From contig NC_045130.1 in the NCBI RefSeq assembly GCF_007655135.1, positions 14,694,001 through 14,758,000 on the forward strand: 64,000 nt of DNA, given 5' to 3'. Both the position numbers and the translations under genes were made by a program. Below are positions 33,786 through 48,396 of the stretch, piece after piece. This DNA is from Punica granatum. Taxonomy: Eukaryota; Streptophyta; Magnoliopsida; Myrtales; Lythraceae. The notes beneath the pieces are model-generated. The model saw nothing but the letters and a program-made list of their open reading frames with translations, did no database searches and was not told the origin of the DNA. Numbering within the stretch: the first letter of the stretch is position 1; each line of letters opens with the position of its first letter.

Positions 33786-35871
33786 AAACTTGATAACTAT
33801 ATAATAAATAGGATTATAAAGGTAACTGTTGTGATATCATAGGGTTAGAAAGGTAAATATATAACTAATATTATTAATTAATTTTTAATTGTTAGTTAAT
33901 TTTCAATTACTTACGATACTATATTGCTTAATTTGTAAATGAGTATTATTAATTAATTTGTATATATATATATTTACATATTTTTTGTTAGTTTGTTTTA
34001 ATTATTTCAAATTATCAAAATCGATGCCTCGGAGATGACAAGAAATAATGTAATTTCTAACATTTAAGGGGCAATAATTTTATATATGTACAAATCCACT
34101 TAAATTTAGATGATTCTAATTAGCGCAACAGACGAAACTAAAGAGTCTCGAAACTAGCAGTCAAGACGTATCCTCTCATCTAAGTATTTTATTCATCGAG
34201 TCTGTTGAGAAATTCAAACAAAGGACATTAGATTTCACCCAAAAAGAAAAGGACAATAGCGGCATCAATATTAACTAACAAAAAAAATCACGATTTTGAT
34301 ATCCAAATGAATACGTAATCATTAGCAAAACTCACTATAAAATTTGGAATTAAAGTAAATTAATTATGAATAGTATGAATGGAGATTTAACAGGCTGTCA
34401 ATTGATAAATAACAATAACTTTATTTATATAATGGCAAAATAATTGCTAAGGTAAATAAAATGCTAAGATATTAAAGAGGGTGTATATCTTTTTGTAAAT
34501 TCAGCCAATTTCCATAATTCTCGCCATTTCCCCTAGCCGTTGACCCCCTTGCTTGGCCTACTCCCAGAGGCAGGTTTATATGTACGAAAAGCCTTCCTAA
34601 ATTATCTTGCCTCAATACATTTCGAGTTGTTTGAATTCCAGATTCTATATTCCACTTCTCAAAAGGGAGGACTTTATTCTCCTTCCACGTACTTCCTCTT
34701 TCAGATTTTCATTAGTTATTTCCTCTACCAAGGTAAGAAATATTATTCACTTTAATTCTCTTTGATTACGAGTATGTGCCAAATCTTTGGTCACTTCAGT
34801 CTTATGCTTATTCCTTCGCAAAAGTTTGATTTTAAATGCTTATATAACTTTCAATAGCCAAGTCTTTTATTTCGATAAGAAGGTCGAAAGTTTATTATTT
34901 AAGTTACAGTGAAATTCTAATAATGCTTCTAATAATAAATCTTATAAGTATATCCAATGTCAGAAAATGTATAATTAAACTAAAGTCTGATTAACCACTT
35001 TCTCGAAGATAGGTTACAATATTTTATAAAGTTATAAAAAATTTAAATATTAACATTCTTTTCAATTAGAAAGTTACGGACTAAAATTTATCATTTTTCC
35101 CTTACCGAATTTTTTTTACCTTTTTTTCCTCATAGAAAATTTGATTAATGGATGAAAATAGAAAATAAACCAAAAGTACAAGAGAAAATGAATTAAAAAA
35201 AGGAAAAGGACAAAAGCAAAAATAAACAAAGTTATTAGATATAAATGAACTAAAAAAGTAGAAAATAAACGAAAACGAAAAAACATTTAAAATTAAAGTT
35301 AAAAATTATGTTTTTTATTTTTACAAGAATGTATGAAAATTTAGCGGACATCTCAAATTTGGAGGGTTTGAAATTATGGTATTTGCAGGTTTTTTTTTGG
35401 GCGGGAGTGGGTGATGGTAATAGTGTCTATATATGTGTATATATTATATAACTCAGACTCCTTTGATGAGAGTTTCTATTCGTGCCATGAGGAGTTGTCA
35501 CATAATTATTTTCGTGCGAGGAGGAATTGTCACATAAGTTACCTATCACATTAAATTTATTCCCTCTTCTATTAAGTCATCTTTGACTCTCTTCTTCCTC
35601 GGGCTCTTACCCCATTTAGTTCTTTACAATTCTCGAAAGTTTTATTAATATTCTCCTCTCCTAATTTTTATCAGCCATTAATTTATATATTTTTTTATTT
35701 TCTATTGTTGAAATAACTATTTTTTAGAAAGAAATGTAAACATATACCGTATTTCACCAAAAAAAATACTAATAACTATAATAAAGGGACAAAGATAGTT
35801 TCACAAATTATCGAACATGAAACCTATTGATTACCAGACAATGGCGTTCGCGATTACACTTATCCTTTTTG
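32220..35871 (+). repeat. SPH array unit U5 (3652 bp)
   Basis: From this unit on, the exon-like block reads GCCTTCCTAAAT instead of GCCTTTCTAAAT (about 34590). The spacer has TTTTTAATTG (about 33886) and a small private change TTTATTTATATAATGG (about 34424). Confidence 0.92.
32652..33056 (+). CDS. S-protein homologue (SPH), array copy 5
   Basis: Same 134-residue product as copy 2. The (TA)n tract between the promoter modules is two bases shorter than in U4, which moves the gene to unit position 433. Otherwise the gene and its flanks are as in later copies. Confidence 0.94.
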   Translation: MDSSKSSLLLLVALLLLWGRCESSIFQKHKTHVLIRNDLQEQLDMTVHCKSKDDDLGVHVIPPGGSYGFSFRPNFFCTTLFWCDFEWSGASRGYKVYSCQRDYNRCFDCTWSIKSSSPCLYNAKTSQYDLCDNW

Positions 35872-37406
35872 AAAAATAAAACATAACCTTCAACAATGTA
35901 TCATGAAATTGCCTTACGTGGATGCATGTGGTATTTATTAGTATTGAGTGCTTTTGATTTCCAATTTTCCCACTTTTCTAAATCTAACACATGCATCATC
36001 CGAGAATATTCCTTTGGGTGTTATTTATACCTTTGGCCCAAATAATCCCAACAAATATGCCCAAAAATGGGCTGCCCCTTCTAAATATTAAATGAAATTA
36101 CCATACGGGGATATATATATATGGAGTTTATTAGTATTGAGTGTTTTTTATTTCCAATTTTCCCCCTTTTCTAAATCTAACCCACTCATAATCCGAGAAT
36201 ATTCCTTTGGGTGTTATTTATATCTTTGGCCCAAATAATCCCAACAAATATTAAAATCAACAAGGAAGAAGGAAAATCTAAAACCTCACTTCCCTCCCCG
36301 AAAATGGATTCATCCAAAAGCAGTCTGTTGCTATTGGTGGCTCTACTCTTGTTGTGGGGGAGGTGCGAATCAAGTATTTTCCAGAAACACAAAACCCATG
36401 TCCTGATCAGAAATGACCTGCAGGAACAACTCGACATGACGGTCCACTGCAAATCCAAGGACGACGATCTCGGGGTGCACGTGATCCCTCCCGGAGGGTC
36501 TTACGGATTCAGTTTTAGACCCAACTTCTTCTGTACAACTCTGTTCTGGTGCGACTTCGAGTGGTCGGGAGCATCGCGGGGTTATAAGGTGTACAGCTGC
36601 CAGCGGGATTACAATCGATGTTTCGACTGCACTTGGAGCATTAAATCGAGCAGCCCGTGTCTGTATAATGCCAAGACTAGTCAGTATGACCTCTGTGATA
36701 ACTGGTAGAATGTCGAAGGCTCACCATTCTTATACAATAGTTAAAAACTAGTTTTTGGTCAAAAATAAAGGTTCATTCGAATCCCAATGTTAATTCATAG
36801 ATGGCTAGTTCCTCCATAGCTACTACCCCAGGCTTGCGATGACTTTGTTGTTATATGGTTGGTGTCTTGGCATAGTGGACACTCTTTGAGCGTAATTTGA
36901 GATTGGCTAAAACCTCACCGCTTACCCAAAAAAGAAATATCATTTTGGTTACTGATAGGCATTGCAAGCTCATATGTTAAAAATTGCTAATCTCACCATA
37001 AAATTGCAATATCCAAAAAAAAAAGGCTCAAATAATTCTATTGTGGTGAATTTGGTGTAGGTGAAAAACATTAAGTCGCTCGAAAATATTAATATTTCAA
37101 ATCTTAGAGTTTATTAGTATTTTTTCTATACATATACATATCAAATGCAATGGTCGGTTGAAGCACTAATCACATTTTGACGAGCAAATGTGTAAATCCC
37201 TGCCTTCTCATTTATCGATCTGTCATCGATATCCTAATATGCTAACCACTTTCCCGAAGATAGGTTACAATATTTTATAAAGTTATAAAAAATTTAAATA
37301 TTACCATGACCTTACTCATACTCTTACCAATCTCATGCAACAAGAGAAGGTTGATCGTTATTAATCATAAAAGTTTTTTTTCCCCCTAAAAAAGTCAATC
37401 TTTATG

Positions 37407-37437
<31 letters not shown>

Positions 37438-39522
37438 AAACTTGATAACTATATAATAAGTAGGATTATAAAGGTAACTGTTGTGATATCATAGGGTTAG
37501 AAAGGTAAATATATAACTAATATTATTAATTAATTTTTAATTGTTAGTTAATTTTCAATTACTTACGATACTATATTGCTTAATTTGTAAATGAGTATTA
37601 TTAATTAATTTGTATATATATATTTACATATTTTTTGTTAGTTTGTTTTAATTATTTCAAATTATCAAAATCGATGCCTCGGAGATGACAAGAAATAATG
37701 TAATTTCTAACATTTAAGGGGCAATAATTTTATATATGTACAAATCCACTTAAATTTAGATGATTCTAATTAGCGCAACAGACGAAACTAAAGAGTCTCG
37801 AAACTAGCAGTCAAGACGTATCCTCTCATCTAAGTATTTTATTCATCGAGTCTGTTGAGAAATTCAAACAAAGGACATTAGATTTCACCCAAAAAGAAAA
37901 GGACAATAGCGGCATCAATATTAACTAACAAAAAAAATCACGATTTTGATATCCAAATGAATACGTAATCATTAGCAAAACTCACTATAAAATTTGGAAT
38001 TAAAGTAAATTAATTATGAATAGTATGAATGGAGATTTAACAGGCTGTCAATTGATAAATAACAATAACTTTATTTATATTAATGGCAAAATAATTGCTA
38101 AGGTAAATAAAATGCTAAGATATTAAAGAGGGTGTATATCTTTTTGTAAATTCAGCCAATTTCCATAATTCTCGCCATTTCCCCTAGCCGTTGACCCCCT
38201 TGCTTGGCCTACTCCCAGAGGCAGGTTTATATGTACGAAAAGCCTTCCTAAATTATCTTGCCTCAATACATTTCGAGTTGTTTGAATTCCAGATTCTATA
38301 TTCCACTTCTCAAAAGGGAGGACTTTATTCTCCTTCCACGTACTTCCTCTTTCAGATTTTCATTAGTTATTTCCTCTACCAAGGTAAGAAATATTATTCA
38401 CTTTAATTCTCTTTGATTACGAGTATGTGCCAAATCTTTGGTCACTTCAGTCTTATGCTTATTCCTTCGCAAAAGTTTGATTTTAAATGCTTATATAACT
38501 TTCAATAGCCAAGTCTTTTATTTCGATAAGAAGGTCGAAAGTTTATTATTTAAGTTACAGTGAAATTCTAATAATGCTTCTAATAATAAATCTTATAAGT
38601 ATATCCAATGTCAGAAAATGTATAATTAAACTAAAGTCTGATTAACCACTTTCTCGAAGATAGGTTACAATATTTTATAAAGTTATAAAAAATTTAAATA
38701 TTAACATTCTTTTCAATTAGAAAGTTACGGACTAAAATTTATCATTTTTCCCTTACCGAATTTTTTTTACCTTTTTTTCCTCATAGAAAATTTGATTAAT
38801 GGATGAAAATAGAAAATAAACCAAAAGTACAAGAGAAAATGAATTAAAAAAAGGAAAAGGACAAAAGCAAAAATAAACAAAGTTATTAGATATAAATGAA
38901 CTAAAAAAGTAGAAAATAAACGAAAACGAAAAAACATTTAAAATTAAAGTTAAAAATTATGTTTTTTATTTTTACAAGAATGTATGAAAATTTAGCGGAC
39001 ATCTCAAATTTGGAGGGTTTGAAATTATGGTATTTGCAGGTTTTTTTTTGGGCGGGAGTGGGTGATGGTAATAGTGTCTATATATGTGTATATATTATAT
39101 AACTCAGACTCCTTTGATGAGAGTTTCTATTCGTGCCATGAGGAGTTGTCACATAATTATTTTCGTGCGAGGAGGAATTGTCACATAAGTTACCTATCAC
39201 ATTAAATTTATTCCCTCTTCTATTAAGTCATCTTTGACTCTCTTCTTCCTCGGGCTCTTACCCCATTTAGTTCTTTACAATTCTCGAAAGTTTTATTAAT
39301 ATTCTCCTCTCCTAATTTTTATCAGCCATTAATTTATATATTTTTTTATTTTCTATTGTTGAAATAACTATTTTTTAGAAAGAAATGTAAACATATACCG
39401 TATTTCACCAAAAAAAATACTAATAACTATAATAAAGGGACAAAGATAGTTTCACAAATTATCGAACATGAAACCTATTGATTACCAGACAATGGCGTTC
39501 GCGATTACACTTATCCTTTTTG
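35872..39522 (+). repeat. SPH array unit U6 (3651 bp)
   Basis: Private changes are ATAATAAGTAGG (about 37454) and a two-base shorter TA run (about 37612). All other marks follow U5 and U7. Confidence 0.92.
36304..36708 (+). CDS. S-protein homologue (SPH), array copy 6
   Basis: Same product as copy 2, 3652 bp after copy 5, with an intact frame, signal peptide and all eight mature cysteines. Confidence 0.94.
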   Translation: MDSSKSSLLLLVALLLLWGRCESSIFQKHKTHVLIRNDLQEQLDMTVHCKSKDDDLGVHVIPPGGSYGFSFRPNFFCTTLFWCDFEWSGASRGYKVYSCQRDYNRCFDCTWSIKSSSPCLYNAKTSQYDLCDNW

Positions 39523-41059
39523 AAAAATAAAACATAACCTTCAACAATGTATCATGAAATTGCCTTACGTGGATGCATGTGGTATTTATTAGTATTGAGT
39601 GCTTTTGATTTCCAATTTTCCCACTTTTCTAAATCTAACACATGCATCATCCGAGAATATTCCTTTGGGTGTTATTTATACCTTTGGCCCAAATAATCCC
39701 AACAAATATGCCCAAAAATGGGCTGCCCCTTCTAAATATTAAATGAAATTACCATACGGGGATATATATATATATGGAGTTTATTAGTATTGAGTGTTTT
39801 TTATTTCCAATTTTCCCCCTTTTCTAAATCTAACCCACTCATAATCCGAGAATATTCCTTTGGGTGTTATTTATATCTTTGGCCCAAATAATCCCAACAA
39901 ATATTAAAATCAACAAGGAAGAAGGAAAATCTAAAACCTCACTTCCCTCCCCGAAAATGGATTCATCCAAAAGCAGTCTGTTGCTATTGGTGGCTCTACT
40001 CTTGTTGTGGGGGAGGTGCGAATCAAGTATTTTCCAGAAACACAAAACCCATGTCCTGATCAGAAATGACCTGCAGGAACAACTCGACATGACGGTCCAC
40101 TGCAAATCCAAGGACGACGATCTCGGGGTGCACGTGATCCCTCCCGGAGGGTCTTACGGATTCAGTTTTAGACCCAACTTCTTCTGTACAACTCTGTTCT
40201 GGTGCGACTTCGAGTGGTCGGGAGCATCGCGGGGTTATAAGGTGTACAGCTGCCAGCGGGATTACAATCGATGTTTCGACTGCACTTGGAGCATTAAATC
40301 GAGCAGCCCGTGTCTGTATAATGCCAAGACTAGTCAGTATGACCTCTGTGATAACTGGTAGAATGTCGAAGGCTCACCATTCTTATACAATAGTTAAAAA
40401 CTAGTTTTTGGTCAAAAATAAAGGTTCATTCGAATCCCAATGTTAATTCATAGATGGCTAGTTCCTCCATAGCTACTACCCCAGGCTTGCGATGACTTTG
40501 TTGTTATATGGTTGGTGTCTTGGCATAGTGGACACTCTTTGAGCGTAATTTGAGATTGGCTAAAACCTCACCGCTTACCCAAAAAAGAAATATCATTTTG
40601 GTTACTGATAGGCATTGCAAGCTCATATGTTAAAAATTGCTAATCTCACCATAAAATTGCAATATCCAAAAAAAAAAGGCTCAAATAATTCTATTGTGGT
40701 GAATTTGGTGTAGGTGAAAAACATTAAGTCGCTCGAAAATATTAATATTTCAAATCTTAGAGTTTATTAGTATTTTTTCTATACATATACATATCAAATG
40801 CAATGGTCGGTTGAAGCACTAATCACATTTTGACGAGCAAATGTGTAAATCCCTGCCTTCTCATTTATCGATCTGTCATCGATATCCTAATATGCTAACC
40901 ACTTTCCCGAAGATAGGTTACAATATTTTATAAAGTTATAAAAAATTTAAATATTACCATGACCTTACTCATACTCTTACCAATCTCATGCAACAAGAGA
41001 AGGTTGATCGTTATTAATCATAAAAGTTTTTTTTCCCCCTAAAAAAGTCAATCTTTATG

Positions 41060-41090
<31 letters not shown>

Positions 41091-43177
41091 AAACTTGATA
41101 ACTATATAATAAATAGGATTATAAAGGTAACTGTTGTGATATCATAGGGTTAGAAAGGTAAATATATAACTAATATTATTAATTAATTTTTAATTGTTAG
41201 TTAATTTTCAATTACTTACGATACTATATTGCTTAATTTGTAAATGAGTATTATTAATTAATTTGTATATATATATATTTACATATTTTTTGTTAGTTTG
41301 TTTTAATTATTTCAAATTATCAAAATCGATGCCTCGGAGATGACAAGAAATAATGTAATTTCTAACATTTAAGGGGCAATAATTTTATATATGTACAAAT
41401 CCACTTAAATTTAGATGATTCTAATTAGCGCAACAGACGAAACTAAAGAGTCTCGAAACTAGCAGTCAAGACGTATCCTCTCATCTAAGTATTTTATTCA
41501 TCGAGTCTGTTGAGAAATTCAAACAAAGGACATTAGATTTCACCCAAAAAGAAAAGGACAATAGCGGCATCAATATTAACTAACAAAAAAAATCACGATT
41601 TTGATATCCAAATGAATACGTAATCATTAGCAAAACTCACTATAAAATTTGGAATTAAAGTAAATTAATTATGAATAGTATGAATGGAGATTTAACAGGC
41701 TGTCAATTGATAAATAACAATAACTTTATTTATATTAATGGCAAAATAATTGCTAAGGTAAATAAAATGCTAAGATATTAAAGAGGGTGTATATCTTTTT
41801 GTAAATTCAGCCAATTTCCATAATTCTCGCCATTTCCCCTAGCCGTTGACCCCCTTGCTTGGCCTACTCCCAGAGGCAGGTTTATATGTACGAAAAGCCT
41901 TCCTAAATTATCTTGCCTCAATACATTTCGAGTTGTTTGAATTCCAGATTCTATATTCCACTTCTCAAAAGGGAGGACTTTATTCTCCTTCCACGTACTT
42001 CCTCTTTCAGATTTTCATTAGTTATTTCCTCTACCAAGGTAAGAAATATTATTCACTTTAATTCTCTTTGATTACGAGTATGTGCCAAATCTTTGGTCAC
42101 TTCAGTCTTATGCTTATTCCTTCGCAAAAGTTTGATTTTAAATGCTTATATAACTTTCAATAGCCAAGTCTTTTATTTCGATAAGAAGGTCGAAAGTTTA
42201 TTATTTAAGTTACAGTGAAATTCTAATAATGCTTCTAATAATAAATCTTATAAGTATATCCAATGTCAGAAAATGTATAATTAAACTAAAGTCTGATTAA
42301 CCACTTTCTCGAAGATAGGTTACAATATTTTATAAAGTTATAAAAAATTTAAATATTAACATTCTTTTCAATTAGAAAGTTACGGACTAAAATTTATCAT
42401 TTTTCCCTTACCGAATTTTTTTTACCTTTTTTTCCTCATAGAAAATTTGATTAATGGATGAAAATAGAAAATAAACCAAAAGTACAAGAGAAAATGAATT
42501 AAAAAAAGGAAAAGGACAAAAGCAAAAATAAACAAAGTTATTAGATATAAATGAACTAAAAAAGTAGAAAATAAACGAAAACGAAAAAACATTTAAAATT
42601 AAAGTTAAAAATTATGTTTTTTATTTTTACAAGAATGTATGAAAATTTAGCGGACATCTCAAATTTGGAGGGTTTGAAATTATGGTATTTGCAGGTTTTT
42701 TTTTGGGCGGGAGTGGGTGATGGTAATAGTGTCTATATATGTGTATATATTATATAACTCAGACTCCTTTGATGAGAGTTTCTATTCGTGCCATGAGGAG
42801 TTGTCACATAATTATTTTCGTGCGAGGAGGAATTGTCACATAAGTTACCTATCACATTAAATTTATTCCCTCTTCTATTAAGTCATCTTTGACTCTCTTC
42901 TTCCTCGGGCTCTTACCCCATTTAGTTCTTTACAATTCTCGAAAGTTTTATTAATATTCTCCTCTCCTAATTTTTATCAGCCATTAATTTATATATTTTT
43001 TTATTTTCTATTGTTGAAATAACTATTTTTTAGAAAGAAATGTAAACATATACCGTATTTCACCAAAAAAAATACTAATAACTATAATAAAGGGACAAAG
43101 ATAGTTTCACAAATTATCGAACATGAAACCTATTGATTACCAGACAATGGCGTTCGCGATTACACTTATCCTTTTTG
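39523..43177 (+). repeat. SPH array unit U7 (3655 bp)
   Basis: Longest unit. The extra bases lie in the TA run between the promoter modules (about 39760-39775). Spacer variant TTTTTAATTG at about 41188. Confidence 0.92.
39957..40361 (+). CDS. S-protein homologue (SPH), array copy 7
   Basis: Same product as copy 2. It starts the run of six genes (copies 7-12) spaced exactly 3653 bp from their next neighbour. Confidence 0.94.
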   Translation: MDSSKSSLLLLVALLLLWGRCESSIFQKHKTHVLIRNDLQEQLDMTVHCKSKDDDLGVHVIPPGGSYGFSFRPNFFCTTLFWCDFEWSGASRGYKVYSCQRDYNRCFDCTWSIKSSSPCLYNAKTSQYDLCDNW

Positions 43178-44712
43178 AAAAATAAAACATAACCTTCAAC
43201 AATGTATCATGAAATTGCCTTACGTGGATGCATGTGGTATTTATTAGTATTGAGTGCTTTTGATTTCCAATTTTCCCACTTTTCTAAATCTAACACATGC
43301 ATCATCCGAGAATATTCCTTTGGGTGTTATTTATACCTTTGGCCCAAATAATCCCAACAAATATGCCCAAAAATGGGCTGCCCCTTCTAAATATTAAATG
43401 AAATTACCATACGGGGATATATATATATGGAGTTTATTAGTATTGAGTGTTTTTTATTTCCAATTTTCCCCCTTTTCTAAATCTAACCCACTCATAATCC
43501 GAGAATATTCCTTTGGGTGTTATTTATATCTTTGGCCCAAATAATCCCAACAAATATTAAAATCAACAAGGAAGAAGGAAAATCTAAAACCTCACTTCCC
43601 TCCCCGAAAATGGATTCATCCAAAAGCAGTCTGTTGCTATTGGTGGCTCTACTCTTGTTGTGGGGGAGGTGCGAATCAAGTATTTTCCAGAAACACAAAA
43701 CCCATGTCCTGATCAGAAATGACCTGCAGGAACAACTCGACATGACGGTCCACTGCAAATCCAAGGACGACGATCTCGGGGTGCACGTGATCCCTCCCGG
43801 AGGGTCTTACGGATTCAGTTTTAGACCCAACTTCTTCTGTACAACTCTGTTCTGGTGCGACTTCGAGTGGTCGGGAGCATCGCGGGGTTATAAGGTGTAC
43901 AGCTGCCAGCGGGATTACAATCGATGTTTCGACTGCACTTGGAGCATTAAATCGAGCAGCCCGTGTCTGTATAATGCCAAGACTAGTCAGTATGACCTCT
44001 GTGATAACTGGTAGAATGTCGAAGGCTCACCATTCTTATACAATAGTTAAAAACTAGTTTTTGGTCAAAAATAAAGGTTCATTCGAATCCCAATGTTAAT
44101 TCATAGATGGCTAGTTCCTCCATAGCTACTACCCCAGGCTTGCGATGACTTTGTTGTTATATGGTTGGTGTCTTGGCATAGTGGACACTCTTTGAGCGTA
44201 ATTTGAGATTGGCTAAAACCTCACCGCTTACCCAAAAAAGAAATATCATTTTGGTTACTGATAGGCATTGCAAGCTCATATGTTAAAAATTGCTAATCTC
44301 ACCATAAAATTGCAATATCCAAAAAAAAAAGGCTCAAATAATTCTATTGTGGTGAATTTGGTGTAGGTGAAAAACATTAAGTCGCTCGAAAATATTAATA
44401 TTTCAAATCTTAGAGTTTATTAGTATTTTTTCTATACATATACATATCAAATGCAATGGTTGGTTGAAGCACTAATCACATTTTGACGAGCAAATGTGTA
44501 AATCCCTGCCTTCTCATTTATCGATCTGTCATCGATATCCTAATATGCTAACCACTTTCCCGAAGATAGGTTACAATATTTTATAAAGTTATAAAAAATT
44601 TAAATATTACCATGACCTTACTCATACTCTTACCAATCTCATGCAACAAGAGAAGGTTGATCGTTATTAATCATAAAAGTTTTTTTTCCCCCTAAAAAAG
44701 TCAATCTTTATG

Positions 44713-44743
<31 letters not shown>

Positions 44744-46830
44744 AAACTTGATAACTATATAATAAATAGGATTATAAAGGTAACTGTTGTGATATCATAG
44801 GGTTAGAAAGGTAAATATATAACTAATATTATTAATTAATTTTTAATTGTTAGTTAATTTTCAATTACTTACGATACTATATTGCTTAATTTGTAAATGA
44901 GTATTATTAATTAATTTGTATATATATATATTTACATATTTTTTGTTAGTTTGTTTTAATTATTTCAAATTATCAAAATCGATGCCTCGGAGATGACAAG
45001 AAATAATGTAATTTCTAACATTTAAGGGGCAATAATTTTATATATGTACAAATCCACTTAAATTTAGATGATTCTAATTAGCGCAACAGACGAAACTAAA
45101 GAGTCTCGAAACTAGCAGTCAAGACGTATCCTCTCATCTAAGTATTTTATTCATCGAGTCTGTTGAGAAATTCAAACAAAGGACATTAGATTTCACCCAA
45201 AAAGAAAAGGACAATAGCGGCATCAATATTAACTAACAAAAAAAATCACGATTTTGATATCCAAATGAATACGTAATCATTAGCAAAACTCACTATAAAA
45301 TTTGGAATTAAAGTAAATTAATTATGAATAGTATGAATGGAGATTTAACAGGCTGTCAATTGATAAATAACAATAACTTTATTTATATTAATGGCAAAAT
45401 AATTGCTAAGGTAAATAAAATGCTAAGATATTAAAGAGGGTGTATATCTTTTTGTAAATTCAGCCAATTTCCATAATTCTCGCCATTTCCCCTAGCCGTT
45501 GACCCCCTTGCTTGGCCTACTCCCAGAGGCAGGTTTATATGTACGAAAAGCCTTCCTAAATTATCTTGCCTCAATACATTTCGAGTTGTTTGAATTCCAG
45601 ATTCTATATTCCACTTCTCAAAAGGGAGGACTTTATTCTCCTTCCACGTACTTCCTCTTTCAGATTTTCATTAGTTATTTCCTCTACCAAGGTAAGAAAT
45701 ATTATTCACTTTAATTCTCTTTGATTACGAGTATGTGCCAAATCTTTGGTCACTTCAGTCTTATGCTTATTCCTTCGCAAAAGTTTGATTTTAAATGCTT
45801 ATATAACTTTCAATAGCCAAGTCTTTTATTTCGATAAGAAGGTCGAAAGTTTATTATTTAAGTTACAGTGAAATTCTAATAATGCTTCTAATAATAAATC
45901 TTATAAGTATATCCAATGTCAGAAAATGTATAATTAAACTAAAGTCTGATTAACCACTTTCTCGAAGATAGGTTACAATATTTTATAAAGTTATAAAAAA
46001 TTTAAATATTAACATTCTTTTCAATTAGAAAGTTACGGACTAAAATTTATCATTTTTCCCTTACCGAATTTTTTTTACCTTTTTTTCCTCATAGAAAATT
46101 TGATTAATGGATGAAAATAGAAAATAAACCAAAAGTACAAGAGAAAATGAATTAAAAAAAGGAAAAGGACAAAAGCAAAAATAAACAAAGTTATTAGATA
46201 TAAATGAACTAAAAAAGTAGAAAATAAACGAAAACGAAAAAACATTTAAAATTAAAGTTAAAAATTATGTTTTTTATTTTTACAAGAATGTATGAAAATT
46301 TAGCGGACATCTCAAATTTGGAGGGTTTGAAATTATGGTATTTGCAGGTTTTTTTTTGGGCGGGAGTGGGTGATGGTAATAGTGTCTATATATGTGTATA
46401 TATTATATAACTCAGACTCCTTTGATGAGAGTTTCTATTCGTGCCATGAGGAGTTGTCACATAATTATTTTCGTGCGAGGAGGAATTGTCACATAAGTTA
46501 CCTATCACATTAAATTTATTCCCTCTTCTATTAAGTCATCTTTGACTCTCTTCTTCCTCGGGCTCTTACCCCATTTAGTTCTTTACAATTCTCGAAAGTT
46601 TTATTAATATTCTCCTCTCCTAATTTTTATCAGCCATTAATTTATATATTTTTTTATTTTCTATTGTTGAAATAACTATTTTTTAGAAAGAAATGTAAAC
46701 ATATACCGTATTTCACCAAAAAAAATACTAATAACTATAATAAAGGGACAAAGATAGTTTCACAAATTATCGAACATGAAACCTATTGATTACCAGACAA
46801 TGGCGTTCGCGATTACACTTATCCTTTTTG
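43178..46830 (+). repeat. SPH array unit U8 (3653 bp)
   Basis: It differs from neighbours by TGGTTGGTTG at about 44458, where units 2-7 and 9-13 have TGGTCGGTTG. U1 also has the T form, so this is either a CG-to-TG mutation or a conversion trace. Confidence 0.92.
43610..44014 (+). CDS. S-protein homologue (SPH), array copy 8
   Basis: Same product as copy 2. The T-form marker shared with U1 lies about 440 bp after the stop; the coding sequence shows none of the copy-1 differences, so any conversion tract did not include the gene. Confidence 0.94.
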   Translation: MDSSKSSLLLLVALLLLWGRCESSIFQKHKTHVLIRNDLQEQLDMTVHCKSKDDDLGVHVIPPGGSYGFSFRPNFFCTTLFWCDFEWSGASRGYKVYSCQRDYNRCFDCTWSIKSSSPCLYNAKTSQYDLCDNW

Positions 46831-48365
46831 AAAAATAAAACATAACCTTCAACAATGTATCATGAAATTGCCTTACGTGGATGCATGTGGTATTTATTAG
46901 TATTGAGTGCTTTTGATTTCCAATTTTCCCACTTTTCTAAATCTAACACATGCATCATCCGAGAATATTCCTTTGGGTGTTATTTATACCTTTGGCCCAA
47001 ATAATCCCAACAAATATGCCCAAAAATGGGCTGCCCCTTCTAAATATTAAATGAAATTACCATACGGGGATATATATATATGGAGTTTATTAGTATTGAG
47101 TGTTTTTTATTTCCAATTTTCCCCCTTTTCTAAATCTAACCCACTCATAATCCGAGAATATTCCTTTGGGTGTTATTTATATCTTTGGCCCAAATAATCC
47201 CAACAAATATTAAAATCAACAAGGAAGAAGGAAAATCTAAAACCTCACTTCCCTCCCCGAAAATGGATTCATCCAAAAGCAGTCTGTTGCTATTGGTGGC
47301 TCTACTCTTGTTGTGGGGGAGGTGCGAATCAAGTATTTTCCAGAAACACAAAACCCATGTCCTGATCAGAAATGACCTGCAGGAACAACTCGACATGACG
47401 GTCCACTGCAAATCCAAGGACGACGATCTCGGGGTGCACGTGATCCCTCCCGGAGGGTCTTACGGATTCAGTTTTAGACCCAACTTCTTCTGTACAACTC
47501 TGTTCTGGTGCGACTTCGAGTGGTCGGGAGCATCGCGGGGTTATAAGGTGTACAGCTGCCAGCGGGATTACAATCGATGTTTCGACTGCACTTGGAGCAT
47601 TAAATCGAGCAGCCCGTGTCTGTATAATGCCAAGACTAGTCAGTATGACCTCTGTGATAACTGGTAGAATGTCGAAGGCTCACCATTCTTATACAATAGT
47701 TAAAAACTAGTTTTTGGTCAAAAATAAAGGTTCATTCGAATCCCAATGTTAATTCATAGATGGCTAGTTCCTCCATAGCTACTACCCCAGGCTTGCGATG
47801 ACTTTGTTGTTATATGGTTGGTGTCTTGGCATAGTGGACACTCTTTGAGCGTAATTTGAGATTGGCTAAAACCTCACCGCTTACCCAAAAAAGAAATATC
47901 ATTTTGGTTACTGATAGGCATTGCAAGCTCATATGTTAAAAATTGCTAATCTCACCATAAAATTGCAATATCCAAAAAAAAAAGGCTCAAATAATTCTAT
48001 TGTGGTGAATTTGGTGTAGGTGAAAAACATTAAGTCGCTCGAAAATATTAATATTTCAAATCTTAGAGTTTATTAGTATTTTTTCTATACATATACATAT
48101 CAAATGCAATGGTCGGTTGAAGCACTAATCACATTTTGACGAGCAAATGTGTAAATCCCTGCCTTCTCATTTATCGATCTGTCATCGATATCCTAATATG
48201 CTAACCACTTTCCCGAAGATAGGTTACAATATTTTATAAAGTTATAAAAAATTTAAATATTACCATGACCTTACTCATACTCTTACCAATCTCATGCAAC
48301 AAGAGAAGGTTGATCGTTATTAATCATAAAAGTTTTTTTTCCCCCTAAAAAAGTCAATCTTTATG

Positions 48366-48396
<31 letters not shown>
